Position numbers and translations under genes: made by a program. Under the pieces are notes generated by a model. It was given only the letters and a program-made list of their open reading frames with translations. It was not told the DNA's origin and did no database searches. Of a stretch of 26,164 bases of DNA, positions 1 through 8,353 are shown piece by piece. Within the stretch, counting starts at the first letter, position 1, and each line of letters begins with the position of its first letter. The DNA is from CAZMUD01 sp964569715 (GTDB taxonomy: Bacteria > Chloroflexota > Dehalococcoidia > Dehalococcoidales > UBA2162), in assembly GCA_964569715.1 (NCBI GenBank), contig CAZMUD010000012.1:1-26164 (forward strand), read 5' to 3'.

Positions 1-512
1 AGCGAGAGAAGAACATGGGAATAAAAGCTCTAGCCACATACGAGCTCACCCTCAAGGACTGTCGCATACCCAAAGAGAATCGCCTAGGTGGTGAGAAGGG
101 GTGTGATTTTAACCGAATCATGAACTACTCACGAGTGGCTCTCTCAGCAATGGCTGTAGGGGTAGCCAGGGCAGCTTTTGAGTATTCACGAGACTATGCT
201 AAAGAGCGTTACGCTTTCGGCGAGCCTATTGCCTCTCGCCAAGCCATCGCTTTCATGCTGGCAGAAATGGCTATTGAAGTCGACGCTACGAGATTTATGA
301 CATGGGAGGCCGCCTGGAAATTAGACCGGAAGGAAGATACCACCAAAGAGGCTTCCCTGGTGAAAATGTATGCTGATGATATGGTGGTAATGGTGACCGA
401 CCGCGCTGTCCAGATATTGGGCGGACACGGTTATATTCGTGAGTACCCGGTTGAGCTATGGCTGAGGAACGGTCGTGGATTTGCCACCTTCAGTGGCATG
501 GCTATCATATAA
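1..512 (+). CDS. acyl-CoA dehydrogenase, C-terminal part (cut by window edge)
   Basis: Flavin-dependent acyl-CoA dehydrogenase, which makes an alpha-beta double bond in acyl-CoA during beta-oxidation. Only the last ~170 residues are here: the frame is open to base 3 and reads REKNMGIKAL into the ATG at 15, so that ATG is internal. The end of the middle beta domain (KDCRIP) and the C-terminal helical domain (RYAFGEPIASRQA, then QILGGHGYIREYP) are clear. Two points are odd. Where most family members have the catalytic Glu in an EGT motif, this protein has SGM (FATFSGMAII), and it stops right there without the usual last helix. It may be a non-catalytic partner of the next gene, which starts 16 bases after this stop, or a subfamily with another base. 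Family assignment is secure; activity is uncertain. Confidence 0.9.
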   Translation, partial: REKNMGIKALATYELTLKDCRIPKENRLGGEKGCDFNRIMNYSRVALSAMAVGVARAAFEYSRDYAKERYAFGEPIASRQAIAFMLAEMAIEVDATRFMTWEAAWKLDRKEDTTKEASLVKMYADDMVVMVTDRAVQILGGHGYIREYPVELWLRNGRGFATFSGMAII

Positions 513-528
513 GAGGAGGTATAGCATT

Positions 529-1722
529 ATGATCGATTTTGGACTCACACCCGAAGAGGAAGCTGCGATGAAGAGAGCTCACGAGAATGCAGAGAAGCTG
601 TTGCGTCCAATAGCCCGTTACTATGATGAACATGAGCATGAGAATCCTCAAGACCTCATTGACACAATGTGGAAGAAAAGAGGAGAGGGTGGTGGGCTCG
701 CTCTGGGCGTGGTTGGAGTGCTTGTCGCTGAGGAGAGTTGCTGGGGCGATGCTGGTCTTATGTTAGGCAATCCTGGACCAGGTCTAGGAGGTGCTGCTGT
801 CATGGCAACAGGGTCACCAGAGCAGGGAGAGCGCTTCCTCAAGCGCTTCAATGAGGAGAAGCCCGTATGGGGTGCTATGGCTATAACGGAGGCTGGCTGC
901 GGCTCAGACACCGCTGCCATCACTGCCACCGCAGCGCAGGACGGCGACGAGTGGGTGCTCAATGGCGAGAAAATCTTCATAACCGCAGGTAAAAGGTCCA
1001 TAGAGGATTCTGATGGATTTGTGGTAGTTTGGGCTACTGTTGACAAATCGGCGGGACGAGCCGGCATGAAGGCATTTGTGGTAGAAGCAGGAACTCCAGG
1101 GATGAAATTGGAGAAGGTGGAGGACAAGCTGGGAATCAGAGCCAGTGACACAGCCACCATCGTTTTCGAAGATTGCCGCATCCCCTACGACAACATACTG
1201 GGTAGCCCTGAAGTTAGAAAGATAGACAAGACCAAGACCGAAGGCTTCAAGAGGGCAATGGCTACCTTCGATGCCACCCGACCCCTTATTGCCGCTATGG
1301 CCTTGGGTGTTGGGCGCGCTGCCCTGGATTTCATCAAGGAAGCCTTCGAGAAGGAAGGCATCGAAATACGCTACGGCTTACCCCACCATAAGCTAATCGC
1401 CATCGAACGCGATGTCATGGATATGGAAGCCAATTACAAGGCAGCCAAGATGCTGACACTACGAGCAGCGTGGATGATGGGTCAGTTCCAGCCCAATAAT
1501 CTGGAAGCCTCGATGGCCAAGGCTAAAGCAGGGCTTGCCGTCACCAAGATTACTCAGAAAGCGGTCGAGCTTATGGGACCGCTAGGCTATTCCAGAAAGT
1601 ACCTCTTAGAGAAATGGATGCGCGACGCCAAGATTAATGACCTCTTCGAGGGCACTGGCCAGATTAACATGCTTATTGTGGCACGAAGAACCCTTGGCTT
1701 TTCCAGAGACCAACTTAAATAA
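529..1722 (+). CDS. acyl-CoA dehydrogenase
   Basis: Complete 397-residue acyl-CoA dehydrogenase, a usual length for the family. The ATG at 529 follows an excellent ribosome site (AGAGGAGGT), so the longer upstream frame is not used. The protein has the N-terminal helical domain, then the flavin/substrate motif AITEAGCGSD (residues ~119-128) and the middle beta domain up to FEDCRIPYDN. The C-terminal helical domain ends in LFEGTGQINMLIVARR, which contains the expected catalytic Glu of the EGT motif. It should pass electrons from acyl-CoA to an electron-transfer flavoprotein, which is not encoded nearby. It is probably co-transcribed with the acyl-CoA dehydrogenase before it and the thiolase after it, as part of a beta-oxidation set. 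The substrate cannot be told from sequence. Confidence 0.95.
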   Translation: MIDFGLTPEEEAAMKRAHENAEKLLRPIARYYDEHEHENPQDLIDTMWKKRGEGGGLALGVVGVLVAEESCWGDAGLMLGNPGPGLGGAAVMATGSPEQGERFLKRFNEEKPVWGAMAITEAGCGSDTAAITATAAQDGDEWVLNGEKIFITAGKRSIEDSDGFVVVWATVDKSAGRAGMKAFVVEAGTPGMKLEKVEDKLGIRASDTATIVFEDCRIPYDNILGSPEVRKIDKTKTEGFKRAMATFDATRPLIAAMALGVGRAALDFIKEAFEKEGIEIRYGLPHHKLIAIERDVMDMEANYKAAKMLTLRAAWMMGQFQPNNLEASMAKAKAGLAVTKITQKAVELMGPLGYSRKYLLEKWMRDAKINDLFEGTGQINMLIVARRTLGFSRDQLK

Positions 1723-1815
1723 ATGCTGAGCGAAGGTCGGCATACCGGGAGAAAGCCAGCTTTCTTTATGTCAACCAATAATATAAAATATATAAATATT
1801 AAGGAGGTTAGCAAA

Positions 1816-3033
1816 GTGGAACAAATTAGAGAAGCGGTTATAGTAGACTATCTACGCACTCCATTCTCAAGGTCGAGGCCAAGGGAGCCAGAGAGAGATG
1901 TGTTTAACAGCTTGAGAATGGATGATGCTGCCGCAATGTTGATAAAGGAGCTTGTTAAAAGAACGAAGATTAAGCCAGAAGAAATTAATGACGTGCTAAC
2001 CGGAACGGCAATGCCCTTGCGTGAGCAGTGGCTATATGGCGGAAGGAGTATTGTATTCCTGGCAGAATTGCCAGTTAATGTTCCAGCACAAGGGATTGAC
2101 CGACAATGTGCATCTTCAATGTCAACCATACACCAGGGCGCCATGGAAATAATGCTCGGATATTCGGACATTGTTATCTCTTGTGGAATCGAACACATGA
2201 CCCACATCCCAGCGCTGGGCGGGGGCGACCGAGGCCAAGTGCCTGTGGAGCCAAACACTAAATTAATCACAGACGAAGCCTATAAGAAATACGATTTTAT
2301 GACAGCCGCCAATATGGGCCTTACCGCAGAAAAATTGTTTGCACAGACAGATTTCACCAGAGAAGATATGGATAAGTGGTCACTTAGAAGCCATCAAATG
2401 GCAGCGAAGGCACTTCAGGAGGGTTTCTTCAAGGGTGAAATAATGCCCACCGAAGTAACAATGGCTGACGGCACGAAGCAAGTTATTGACCAAGACCAGA
2501 GTATCAGAGCAAACACCAACATGGAATCTCTAGCCCAGTTGCGTCCCTCATTTAAGGAAGATGGACAGGTAACTCCGGGTAACTCTTCACCTCTAAATGC
2601 TGGGGCAACAGCGATGATTTTAATGTCAAAAGAAAAGGCAAAGGAGTATGGGCTTAAACCTCTAGCTAAGATTGTGTCCATGGGGTGGGCTGGCGTAGAG
2701 CCGAGTATTATGGGGCTAGGGCCAATCCCGGCAAGCAGGATGGCTCTCGAGCATGCCGGTCTGGAGGTTAAAGATATTGATTTCTGGGAGATAAATGAGG
2801 CGTTTGCTATCGTAACCATTAACGCAATAAAAGAGTTAGGTATCGACCCTGAAAAAGTCAATGTAAAGGGAGGAGCCGTCGCACTTGGCCATCCGCTTGG
2901 CGCCACTGGAACCAGGCTCGTCGGGACATTAGCCCGAATACTGAGTACAGAAGGCGGAACCCTTGGACTGGCAACTCCGTGCGTCGGAGGTGGACAAGGA
3001 GCAGCCACCATTCTTGAAAGGGTGAAGGACTAA
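1816..3033 (+). CDS. thiolase (acetyl-CoA C-acyltransferase)
   Basis: Thiolase of 405 residues that cleaves 3-ketoacyl-CoA with CoA, or condenses two acyl-CoA. I chose the GTG at 1816 because AAGGAGGT lies 7 bases before it and the protein then starts like other thiolases (EQIREAVIVDYLRTPF). Catalytic residues are visible: the nucleophile Cys98 in DRQCASSMS, the NEAFA motif, His359 in GGAVALGHPLGATGTR and Cys389 in CVGGGQGAA. The 93-base gap from the dehydrogenase is AT-rich and holds a weak 6-bp hairpin (AGAAAG/CTTTCT), so the gene may have its own promoter. The neighbouring acyl-CoA dehydrogenases suggest a degradative role. Confidence 0.95.
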   Translation: MEQIREAVIVDYLRTPFSRSRPREPERDVFNSLRMDDAAAMLIKELVKRTKIKPEEINDVLTGTAMPLREQWLYGGRSIVFLAELPVNVPAQGIDRQCASSMSTIHQGAMEIMLGYSDIVISCGIEHMTHIPALGGGDRGQVPVEPNTKLITDEAYKKYDFMTAANMGLTAEKLFAQTDFTREDMDKWSLRSHQMAAKALQEGFFKGEIMPTEVTMADGTKQVIDQDQSIRANTNMESLAQLRPSFKEDGQVTPGNSSPLNAGATAMILMSKEKAKEYGLKPLAKIVSMGWAGVEPSIMGLGPIPASRMALEHAGLEVKDIDFWEINEAFAIVTINAIKELGIDPEKVNVKGGAVALGHPLGATGTRLVGTLARILSTEGGTLGLATPCVGGGQGAATILERVKD

Positions 3034-3123
3034 GCGGGTATGTAGTCTGCGAAAGTGGGACATTTTGAGAAACTTGTAGACTCAGAGGGCAAACGTTTTC
3101 AGCACTTCCCAAACGCTGAAATC

Positions 3124-3399
3124 AGCTTTTGTCCATCGCCAGCTAAACTGGATGATGAGCTAGGCTATCAGCGACACGAATATCGCTCCACCAATACCAT
3201 TGCCCGCAATTAAGAAGGAGAGGGCATACCCCCTTTTTCTTATAAACCATTCGGCCACTACTGCCTGGGTGGCATGGATATAGCCCAGGTTATAACCCAG
3301 GGACAGGAAAAGCCCAAAAATAAGGTAAAGGCTCCAAGGGCTGTTGACTAACCATAGTGTAATAAATCCGGCACCAGCTGTCGTCACGCCAAGATGCTA
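3124..3399 (-). pseudogene. MFS transporter remnant with in-frame stop
   Basis: This fills the gap between the thiolase and livH on the opposite strand. About 75 codons read as the middle of a major facilitator transporter: LGYNLGYIHATQAVVAEWF, then RKRGYALSFLIAGNGIGGA. The frame then hits TAG at 3160-3162 but goes on as LIIQFSWRWT, which matches what normally follows in this family (a Trp usually stands where the stop is). A TAG also lies just upstream, at 3397-3399. No N-terminal or C-terminal halves remain. This is a decayed gene fragment rather than a small protein. Confidence 0.6.
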
Positions 3400-3424
3400 G
3401 CCTCTCCTTAAGAATTGGTGTTTA

Positions 3425-4333
3425 GTGGCATCAAGTGGTATATTTACAAAGATGAATTGGGCACAAGTTCTGTTTAATTCCTGCGTCACCGGTAGCCTGT
3501 ATCTGATTTCTGCGGTGGGTCTTACTCTTACTTACGGTCTTTCCCGTTTCCCGAATTTTGCCCATGCCGAATTTATGGCTTTGGGTGCCTATGTGGGATA
3601 CTGGGTTACTGAGCAACTTGGCTTGGGATTTCCCTTTACCTTTATTGCTGCTTTCCTAGCTTCGGGAGTATTGGGGTTTCTAAGCTACAAAGGAATATTT
3701 CAGCCACTAGCCAAGCGTGGAGCGACTATAATCCACCTGATGATAGCCTCAATAGCTCTGGGTTTTATAGTCAGACACTCCATTGGGGAAATATGGAGCT
3801 GGGCACCCCTCTTCTTCAGGGTGGCCTGGTCTTCTTTTGATGTGGGAATGTTGAGGGTTACCGATATTTGGCTATGGCTCATCCTGGCTGCTGTAGCCAC
3901 GGGGGTAATTATGCACTTCCTGTTGGTCAAAACTAAAATAGGTAAAGCCATCAGGGCAACCTCCAGTAATCCAGAGCTTGCCTTAGCCTCTGGCATCAAT
4001 ATTAACCGGGTGACCCTAACCACTTGGTTTACCGGCGCTGCCTTGGCTGGCATTGCCGGGCTATTCAGAGCCGCTGGAACTAGGCTCTCTCCGCTACTCG
4101 GTTGGGATATTCTTTTGCCCACCTTCGCTGTCACCATACTGGGTGGAATTGGTAGCTTTTACGGGGCAATTGCTGCTGCCTTTATCATTGGCCTGATTGA
4201 AAATGTAGGGGTAGTAATCCTGGTTAACCTGGGACTATCTACGGAATATCGCATGGCAATAGCCTTTGGGATTTTAATCTTGACCCTACTTATAAGACCT
4301 CAAGGGCTAACTAGAATGTTTAGAGGGACTTAA
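3425..4333 (+). CDS. livH: branched-chain amino acid ABC transporter permease LivH
   Basis: Inner-membrane permease of a LIV-type (HAAT family) ABC importer, about 302 residues with roughly eight hydrophobic segments. Family marks include the N-terminal GSLYLISAVGLTLTYGLSRFPNFAHAEF, of which NFAHAEFMALGAYVGYW is the LivH signature, and the loop KTKIGKAIRATSSNPELA, which meets the ATPase subunits. The C-terminal stretch GGIGSFYGAIAAAFIIGLIE is also typical. The start is uncertain: GTG at 3425 has no clear ribosome site, and ATG at 3452 (MNWAQVL) is a credible alternative. It opens a five-gene transport operon with livM, livG, livF and the binding protein. Confidence 0.93.
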   Translation: MASSGIFTKMNWAQVLFNSCVTGSLYLISAVGLTLTYGLSRFPNFAHAEFMALGAYVGYWVTEQLGLGFPFTFIAAFLASGVLGFLSYKGIFQPLAKRGATIIHLMIASIALGFIVRHSIGEIWSWAPLFFRVAWSSFDVGMLRVTDIWLWLILAAVATGVIMHFLLVKTKIGKAIRATSSNPELALASGININRVTLTTWFTGAALAGIAGLFRAAGTRLSPLLGWDILLPTFAVTILGGIGSFYGAIAAAFIIGLIENVGVVILVNLGLSTEYRMAIAFGILILTLLIRPQGLTRMFRGT

Positions 4334-4334
4334 T

Positions 4335-5264
4335 TTGGATCCGCTTATCTATATTCTGGACCTTGTAGTTTTTATCGGCATTTTTGCCATAGTAGCTCTG
4401 AGCCTGAATCTGGAATATGGTTTTACCGGCTTGGGAAACTTCGGCAAAGTAGCCTTCTTCCTTATCGGTGCTTATACTTATGCACTCCTGATAGAAACCG
4501 GGCTTTCCTTTGTCCTCTGTCTTATTATCGCGGCACTACTCTCAGGGTTAATTGGCTCTCTCATTTCCCTGCCTGCCTTGAGATTAAGAGAGGACTACCT
4601 GGCAATAGTAACTCTAGCCTTTGGGGAAATTATAAGAATCGTAGTTAAGGCAGAGCATTGGATTGCTCACGGGGTCTGGGGAATTAGCGTCCCGCCAGCT
4701 ATCTTTTGGCAGGGAGCCTCCTTCCGAATGATAATTGTGACTCATATCGGCTTAATCTTTCTCTGCCTGCTCATCTGTTTCATCCTTGTCCAACTGCTAA
4801 CCAACTCGCCCTACGGCAGAATAATCCGGGCAATAAGAGAGGATGAGATAGCCGCCGCTACACTAGGCAAGAACAGGCTCGAATACAAAGCCCAGGTATT
4901 CATGATGGGGTCAGCCATAGCTGGACTTGGTGGTGCCCTTTTTGCCCAATATATCGGGTATATTGAACCATATATGTTCCTGCCTATGCTTACCTTTACC
5001 GTATGGATAATGGTCCTTTTGGGAGGACCGGCTAACAACTGGGGGGTATTGCTCGGGGCTACCCTGGTGCAACTCTTCGACCGAGGGACAAAGATGGTCA
5101 AGGATTACCTCTTTGTGCCCGTTGACCCAAATAATTTACAATATATACTGCTAGGCATTCTAATCATATTTATCTTGCTTTACCGACCAGGTGGTTTATT
5201 AAAGGAGAGTCAGGTCAAGACAAAAGCATTGGAGAAGGCTGCACAGTGGAAGAGGCACTCTTAA
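4335..5264 (+). CDS. livM: branched-chain amino acid ABC transporter permease LivM
   Basis: Second membrane permease of the LIV importer, about 309 residues and mostly hydrophobic. It shows the LivM marks LSLNLEYGFTGLGNFGKVAF near the N terminus, the ATPase-coupling loop NSPYGRIIRAIREDEIAA and the late segment GGPANNWGVLLGA. The start is read as TTG one base after the livH stop, with a weak AGAGGG ribosome site inside the end of livH, so translation is probably coupled. The 3' end overlaps livG by 19 bases. Confidence 0.93.
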   Translation: MDPLIYILDLVVFIGIFAIVALSLNLEYGFTGLGNFGKVAFFLIGAYTYALLIETGLSFVLCLIIAALLSGLIGSLISLPALRLREDYLAIVTLAFGEIIRIVVKAEHWIAHGVWGISVPPAIFWQGASFRMIIVTHIGLIFLCLLICFILVQLLTNSPYGRIIRAIREDEIAAATLGKNRLEYKAQVFMMGSAIAGLGGALFAQYIGYIEPYMFLPMLTFTVWIMVLLGGPANNWGVLLGATLVQLFDRGTKMVKDYLFVPVDPNNLQYILLGILIIFILLYRPGGLLKESQVKTKALEKAAQWKRHS

Positions 5265-6010
5265 GAATAAGAGATATTACTAAAAACTTTGGTGGGCTCC
5301 ACGCGGTGGATGGGGTAAGTATAGATGTGGGCACGGAGAGTACTGTCGGACTGGTAGGCCCCAACGGCAGTGGCAAGACCACACTATTTAATGTTATCTT
5401 TGGTCTTCACAGGGCTGACCATGGCAGTGTCTACTTCAATGACGAGCGCATAGACCACCTAGCTCCCCACCAGGTCTTTGCCAAAGGGATGGCTAACGCC
5501 TTTCAACTTCCCCGCCTTTTCCACCAGCTAACCACACTGGATAACATGCTCCTGGCAGCCCGGAACCATAAGGGTGATAGCCTCCTGAATAGCCTTTTCC
5601 TGAGGACAGGGTGGCAGCATCAAGAGGAAGAGTTCGCCGAGAAGGCAATGGAAATCCTTGAACTCCTGGAACTAGCTCATTTGAACCTCTCCCTCGCTGG
5701 CGAATTATCCGGTGGGCAAAGGAAGTTACTGGAAATAGGCAGAGCCCTTATGGCTGACCCGGTGTTATTACTGCTGGATGAGCCAGCATCTGGTGTCAAT
5801 CCCATTCTGGGGAGAAAAATCTTTGAGAAAATTGAACACTTCCGGCAGAAGGGGACGAGCTTCTTTATTATCGAACACAGGTTGGAGATATTGATGGAGT
5901 TCGCCAATTGGATTTACGTTATGGACAAAGGGAAGATAGTTATTGACGGGAAACCAGAAGAGGTGGTAAACAGCCCTACCTTCTACGATGTTTATATGGG
6001 AGAGGAATAA
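5246..6010 (+). CDS. livG: branched-chain amino acid ABC transporter ATPase LivG
   Basis: Cytoplasmic ATPase of the LIV importer, 254 residues. All nucleotide-binding motifs are in place: Walker A GPNGSGKTT (38-46), signature LSGGQ (154-158), Walker B LLLLDEP (174-180) and the switch His211 in IEHR. The ~40-residue insert between the Q-loop and the signature (LFLRTGWQHQEEEF) separates LivG from LivF. It starts with GTG inside the end of livM and abuts livF, so the two ATPases should be made in step and act as a heterodimer. Confidence 0.95.
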   Translation: MEEALLRIRDITKNFGGLHAVDGVSIDVGTESTVGLVGPNGSGKTTLFNVIFGLHRADHGSVYFNDERIDHLAPHQVFAKGMANAFQLPRLFHQLTTLDNMLLAARNHKGDSLLNSLFLRTGWQHQEEEFAEKAMEILELLELAHLNLSLAGELSGGQRKLLEIGRALMADPVLLLLDEPASGVNPILGRKIFEKIEHFRQKGTSFFIIEHRLEILMEFANWIYVMDKGKIVIDGKPEEVVNSPTFYDVYMGEE

Positions 6011-6730
6011 ATGGCACCGATTCTAGCTATGGAAAATATTGATGCCGGTTATGGCGATGTCACCATTGTTCATAATGTTTCCCTTAAAGTAGATGAAGGT
6101 GAAACAGTGGCTCTTGTCGGCCCCAATGGTAGTGGAAAATCGACCCTAATTAAGAGCCTGCTTGGCTTTGCCAAGCTTTTCAAGGGTCGGTTTATTTATC
6201 AAGGACAAGATATTACTGGCATAACTTCAGACCGAGCAGTGAGTCTGGGGATAGGTTATGTGCCACAAAATAACAATGTTTTCACCAACCTCACCATCAA
6301 TGAGAACCTGGAAATGGGAGCCTATATCAGGCGAGATGGGGCATCAATCAAAACCGATATAGCCGATGTCTATCAGATGTTTCCTGAACTGGAAGCAAGG
6401 AAAAAGGTATGGGCGGGAACTCTCAGTGGTGGGGAGAGGCAAATGCTGGCCATAGCCAGGGCGATGATGGCTAGCCCGAAGGTTCTGCTGCTTGATGAAC
6501 CCTTAGCCTCACTCTCGCCCAAAGCTATCGCTGCCATCCTGTCAAAAACAGAGAGGGTAAGAGAACTTGGAACTGCCATAGTGATAATTGAGCAAAATGT
6601 CAAAAAAGCTCTAGACTCTTCACAACGAGGTTACATCCTTGTTGACGGTGTCTGTGTTATGGAGGGTGATTCTGCCTCTATTCTCTCTGATGACACTGCC
6701 AAACGCCGCTATTTAGGATTTAAATCCTAA
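6011..6730 (+). CDS. livF: branched-chain amino acid ABC transporter ATPase LivF
   Basis: Second ATPase subunit of the LIV importer, 239 residues. It has Walker A GPNGSGKST (37-45), Q-loop Gln86 in GYVPQNNN, signature LSGGE (138-142) and Walker B LLLDEP (~159-164). At the switch-histidine position it has Gln (IIEQNV), which is normal for LivF proteins. The ATG follows the livG stop directly. A promoter with an inverted repeat lies just after its stop, so expression of the next gene can be set separately. Confidence 0.95.
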   Translation: MAPILAMENIDAGYGDVTIVHNVSLKVDEGETVALVGPNGSGKSTLIKSLLGFAKLFKGRFIYQGQDITGITSDRAVSLGIGYVPQNNNVFTNLTINENLEMGAYIRRDGASIKTDIADVYQMFPELEARKKVWAGTLSGGERQMLAIARAMMASPKVLLLDEPLASLSPKAIAAILSKTERVRELGTAIVIIEQNVKKALDSSQRGYILVDGVCVMEGDSASILSDDTAKRRYLGFKS

Positions 6731-6731
6731 A

Positions 6732-6766
6732 GATATTGACAGCTATCAAATCCTTGCTGTAATATC
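6732..6766 (+). promoter_or_regulatory. sigma-70-type promoter overlapped by an inverted repeat
   Basis: TTGACA (6736-6741) and TAATAT (6760-6765) are 18 bases apart, a near-consensus housekeeping promoter about 40 bases before the binding-protein gene. The same stretch forms an almost perfect inverted repeat: GATATTGACAGC (6732-6743) faces GCTGTAATATC (6756-6766), with one unpaired base. The arms cover both the -35 and -10 boxes, as an operator would. No U-run follows, so it is not a livF terminator. Confidence 0.6.
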
Positions 6767-6806
6767 AGAGAAGTCTATTTGAAAGGAGGGAAACAGGAAA
6801 TATATT

Positions 6807-7961
6807 ATGACCAAGAAAGCGTTTTTGGCGTTTGCCGCTCTGTTGCTGCTTTTGCCAGCAGTGGCTTGCGGACCAGCACCAGCCGAAGAAATCAGGATAG
6901 GGGCGGTAATGGATATCACCGGTCCTCTGGCTGGCATAGGGAGCATCATCAGAGATGGCGCCGTACTGGCGGTCAAGCAAATCAATGAGGCTGGTGGGAT
7001 AAATGGTGCGCAAGTAAAGTTAATAGTGGAGGACGGAGCTACTGACACGACGAAGGGATTTGAGGCAGTTAAGAAGCTGGTGGAGGTGAACGGTTGTAAG
7101 GTGATTATCGGTCCTATGATTAGCCCGGCAGTAATAGCCTCTGGTCCCTACGTAGCTGAAAGAGGGGTGGTAATTGTCTCACCTTCAGCTACTTCACCTG
7201 AAATTACAGACCAGGACTGGCGCCAGTTTGTCTTCCGTACCTGCACCAGTGACATTCTTCAGGGCGAGGCAATGACCCAGCTTATCCTAGAGGGAGGCTA
7301 TAAGAGGGTCGCTACCCTTGTCGTTGATAACACTTATGGTGCCGGTATCGAGCAGGTAGTCACGGAAAAGCTGGCTGGTAAGGCGGAAATTGTAGCCACT
7401 ATAAAATATGACCTGGCAAAGTTAGATTACCTTACCGAGCTGCAAATTATCAAAGACAAGAATCCCGATGCCATCGTCCATGTTGGCTATCATGATGATG
7501 CCCAGATAGTGTATAAGCAAGCCCTTCAGCTAGGGCTAGACAATGTCAAGTGGATAGCCGCTGAGGGTGTCTACTCCGATTATACACTGGAGATGCCCGA
7601 AGCTGCTGAGTTTATGGAAAAGGCAGTCATCGGCACCAGTCCTATTGCTCCAGAAGGCTTAACTGCCTTTGATGAACTTGCCGCTGCTTACGAAGCTGAA
7701 TTTGGCATTCCTCCAGGGGTCTACGTTGATACCGTTTATGATGCTACTAACATGGTGCTCCAGGCTATAGAACAGGTCGGCTATGATGGGGTCAAGATAA
7801 GTGAGGCGTTACTAAAGATAGGACAGAACTACCATGGCGCCAGTGGCACCGTAACCTTCAGCCCAGTAGGTGACCGGGTATCGGGTGACTTTGAGGTGTG
7901 GAAGGTCGTCAAAGACGGAGATACCTACAAGTACGAAAGGATGAAAATCATCTCCCTATAG
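6807..7961 (+). CDS. branched-chain amino acid-type substrate-binding lipoprotein
   Basis: Extracytoplasmic binding protein (LivJ/LivK type, periplasmic-binding protein family 6), 384 residues. It starts with a lipoprotein signal: MTKK, a hydrophobic run and PAVAC, with Cys21 as the likely lipidated residue. The mature part opens with EIRIGAVMDITGPLAGIG and contains INEAGGINGAQVKLI and GPMISPAVIASGPYVAE, all typical of the family. AAAGGAGGG precedes the ATG. It delivers its ligand to LivHM. The family also binds amides, urea and aromatic or short carboxylic acids, and the nearby beta-oxidation genes make a carboxylic acid possible. Confidence 0.93.
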   Translation: MTKKAFLAFAALLLLLPAVACGPAPAEEIRIGAVMDITGPLAGIGSIIRDGAVLAVKQINEAGGINGAQVKLIVEDGATDTTKGFEAVKKLVEVNGCKVIIGPMISPAVIASGPYVAERGVVIVSPSATSPEITDQDWRQFVFRTCTSDILQGEAMTQLILEGGYKRVATLVVDNTYGAGIEQVVTEKLAGKAEIVATIKYDLAKLDYLTELQIIKDKNPDAIVHVGYHDDAQIVYKQALQLGLDNVKWIAAEGVYSDYTLEMPEAAEFMEKAVIGTSPIAPEGLTAFDELAAAYEAEFGIPPGVYVDTVYDATNMVLQAIEQVGYDGVKISEALLKIGQNYHGASGTVTFSPVGDRVSGDFEVWKVVKDGDTYKYERMKIISL

Positions 7962-7976
7962 CCAATGGCTAATTCT

Positions 7977-8018
7977 AAACAGGGGGGCTTGGAGCTTGTG
8001 CCAGTCCCCCTGTTTTAG
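7977..8018 (+). terminator. rho-independent terminator of the liv operon
   Basis: A perfect 10-bp stem, AAACAGGGGG (7977-7986) pairing with CCCCCTGTTT (8006-8015), with a 19-base loop and followed by TAGTTTGG. It stands 15 bases after the binding-protein stop. The symmetrical AAA/TTT flanks might also stop weak transcription from the other side. Confidence 0.8.
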
Positions 8019-8111
8019 TTTGGTTTAGAGCCAAAGCTTCAGGAAGGACAAGCAAATGGAAGTCCCCGAATAGGATTCGAATTCCCTTTTGTGCGGAAAT
8101 CAATGGATTGC

Positions 8112-8345
8112 TTATAGTGCGCCTTGCAGAAGCGTTGTAGTATCCTGGACACCCTGAATACTGCGGACCTCGCTGACGATTGTCCTAGCCAGCTCAAAAA
8201 GGGACTTGGCTTCGGCTATAGCTATTGCGTCCCACTGTCCGAACACTAGGTTTACATCTGTGACCCCTTGGGTGGCACGAATCTGGGAGAGCGCATCCGA
8301 TTCCAATCCTGGTACCAGCTTGATGAGAATGTAGCCCTTCACCAT
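8112..8345 (-). CDS. stand-alone RAM (Lrp/AsnC effector-binding) domain protein
   Basis: 77-residue protein that is only the ligand-binding/oligomerisation half of an Lrp/AsnC regulator (AsnC_trans_reg, a beta-alpha-beta-beta-alpha-beta fold). Visible marks are KGYILIKLVPG, then VTDVNLVFGQWDAIAIAEAK and the final VQDTTTLL. There is no helix-turn-helix, so it cannot bind DNA by itself. Such stand-alone RAM proteins are common in anaerobes and archaea and may sense amino acids or join a full regulator. A strong promoter sits so close upstream that the mRNA is probably leaderless, and there is no ribosome site. It lies opposite the amino-acid-type transporter operon. Confidence 0.85.
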   Translation of the reverse strand: MVKGYILIKLVPGLESDALSQIRATQGVTDVNLVFGQWDAIAIAEAKSLFELARTIVSEVRSIQGVQDTTTLLQGAL

Positions 8346-8353
8346 TTAGCGAC

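Noticed and set aside
648..1181. 177-codon frame on the minus strand inside the acyl-CoA dehydrogenase gene
   Set aside because: Low-complexity Ser/Pro-rich translation fully antisense to a clear enzyme gene, with no family resemblance.
2415..3011. 198-codon minus-strand frame inside the thiolase gene
   Set aside because: Antisense shadow of a well-conserved enzyme, with no ribosome site and no recognisable domain.
3097..3121. TTTCAGC/GCTGAAA hairpin after the thiolase gene
   Set aside because: The stem is AT-rich and the T-run comes only after five further bases, so it is too weak to call as a terminator.
8060..8100. tRNA-like T-loop TTCGAAT near GGATTCGAATTCC
   Set aside because: The stem pairs for only three bases on either strand, the conserved 53-61 pair is missing, and no anticodon arm or acceptor stem can be built around it.
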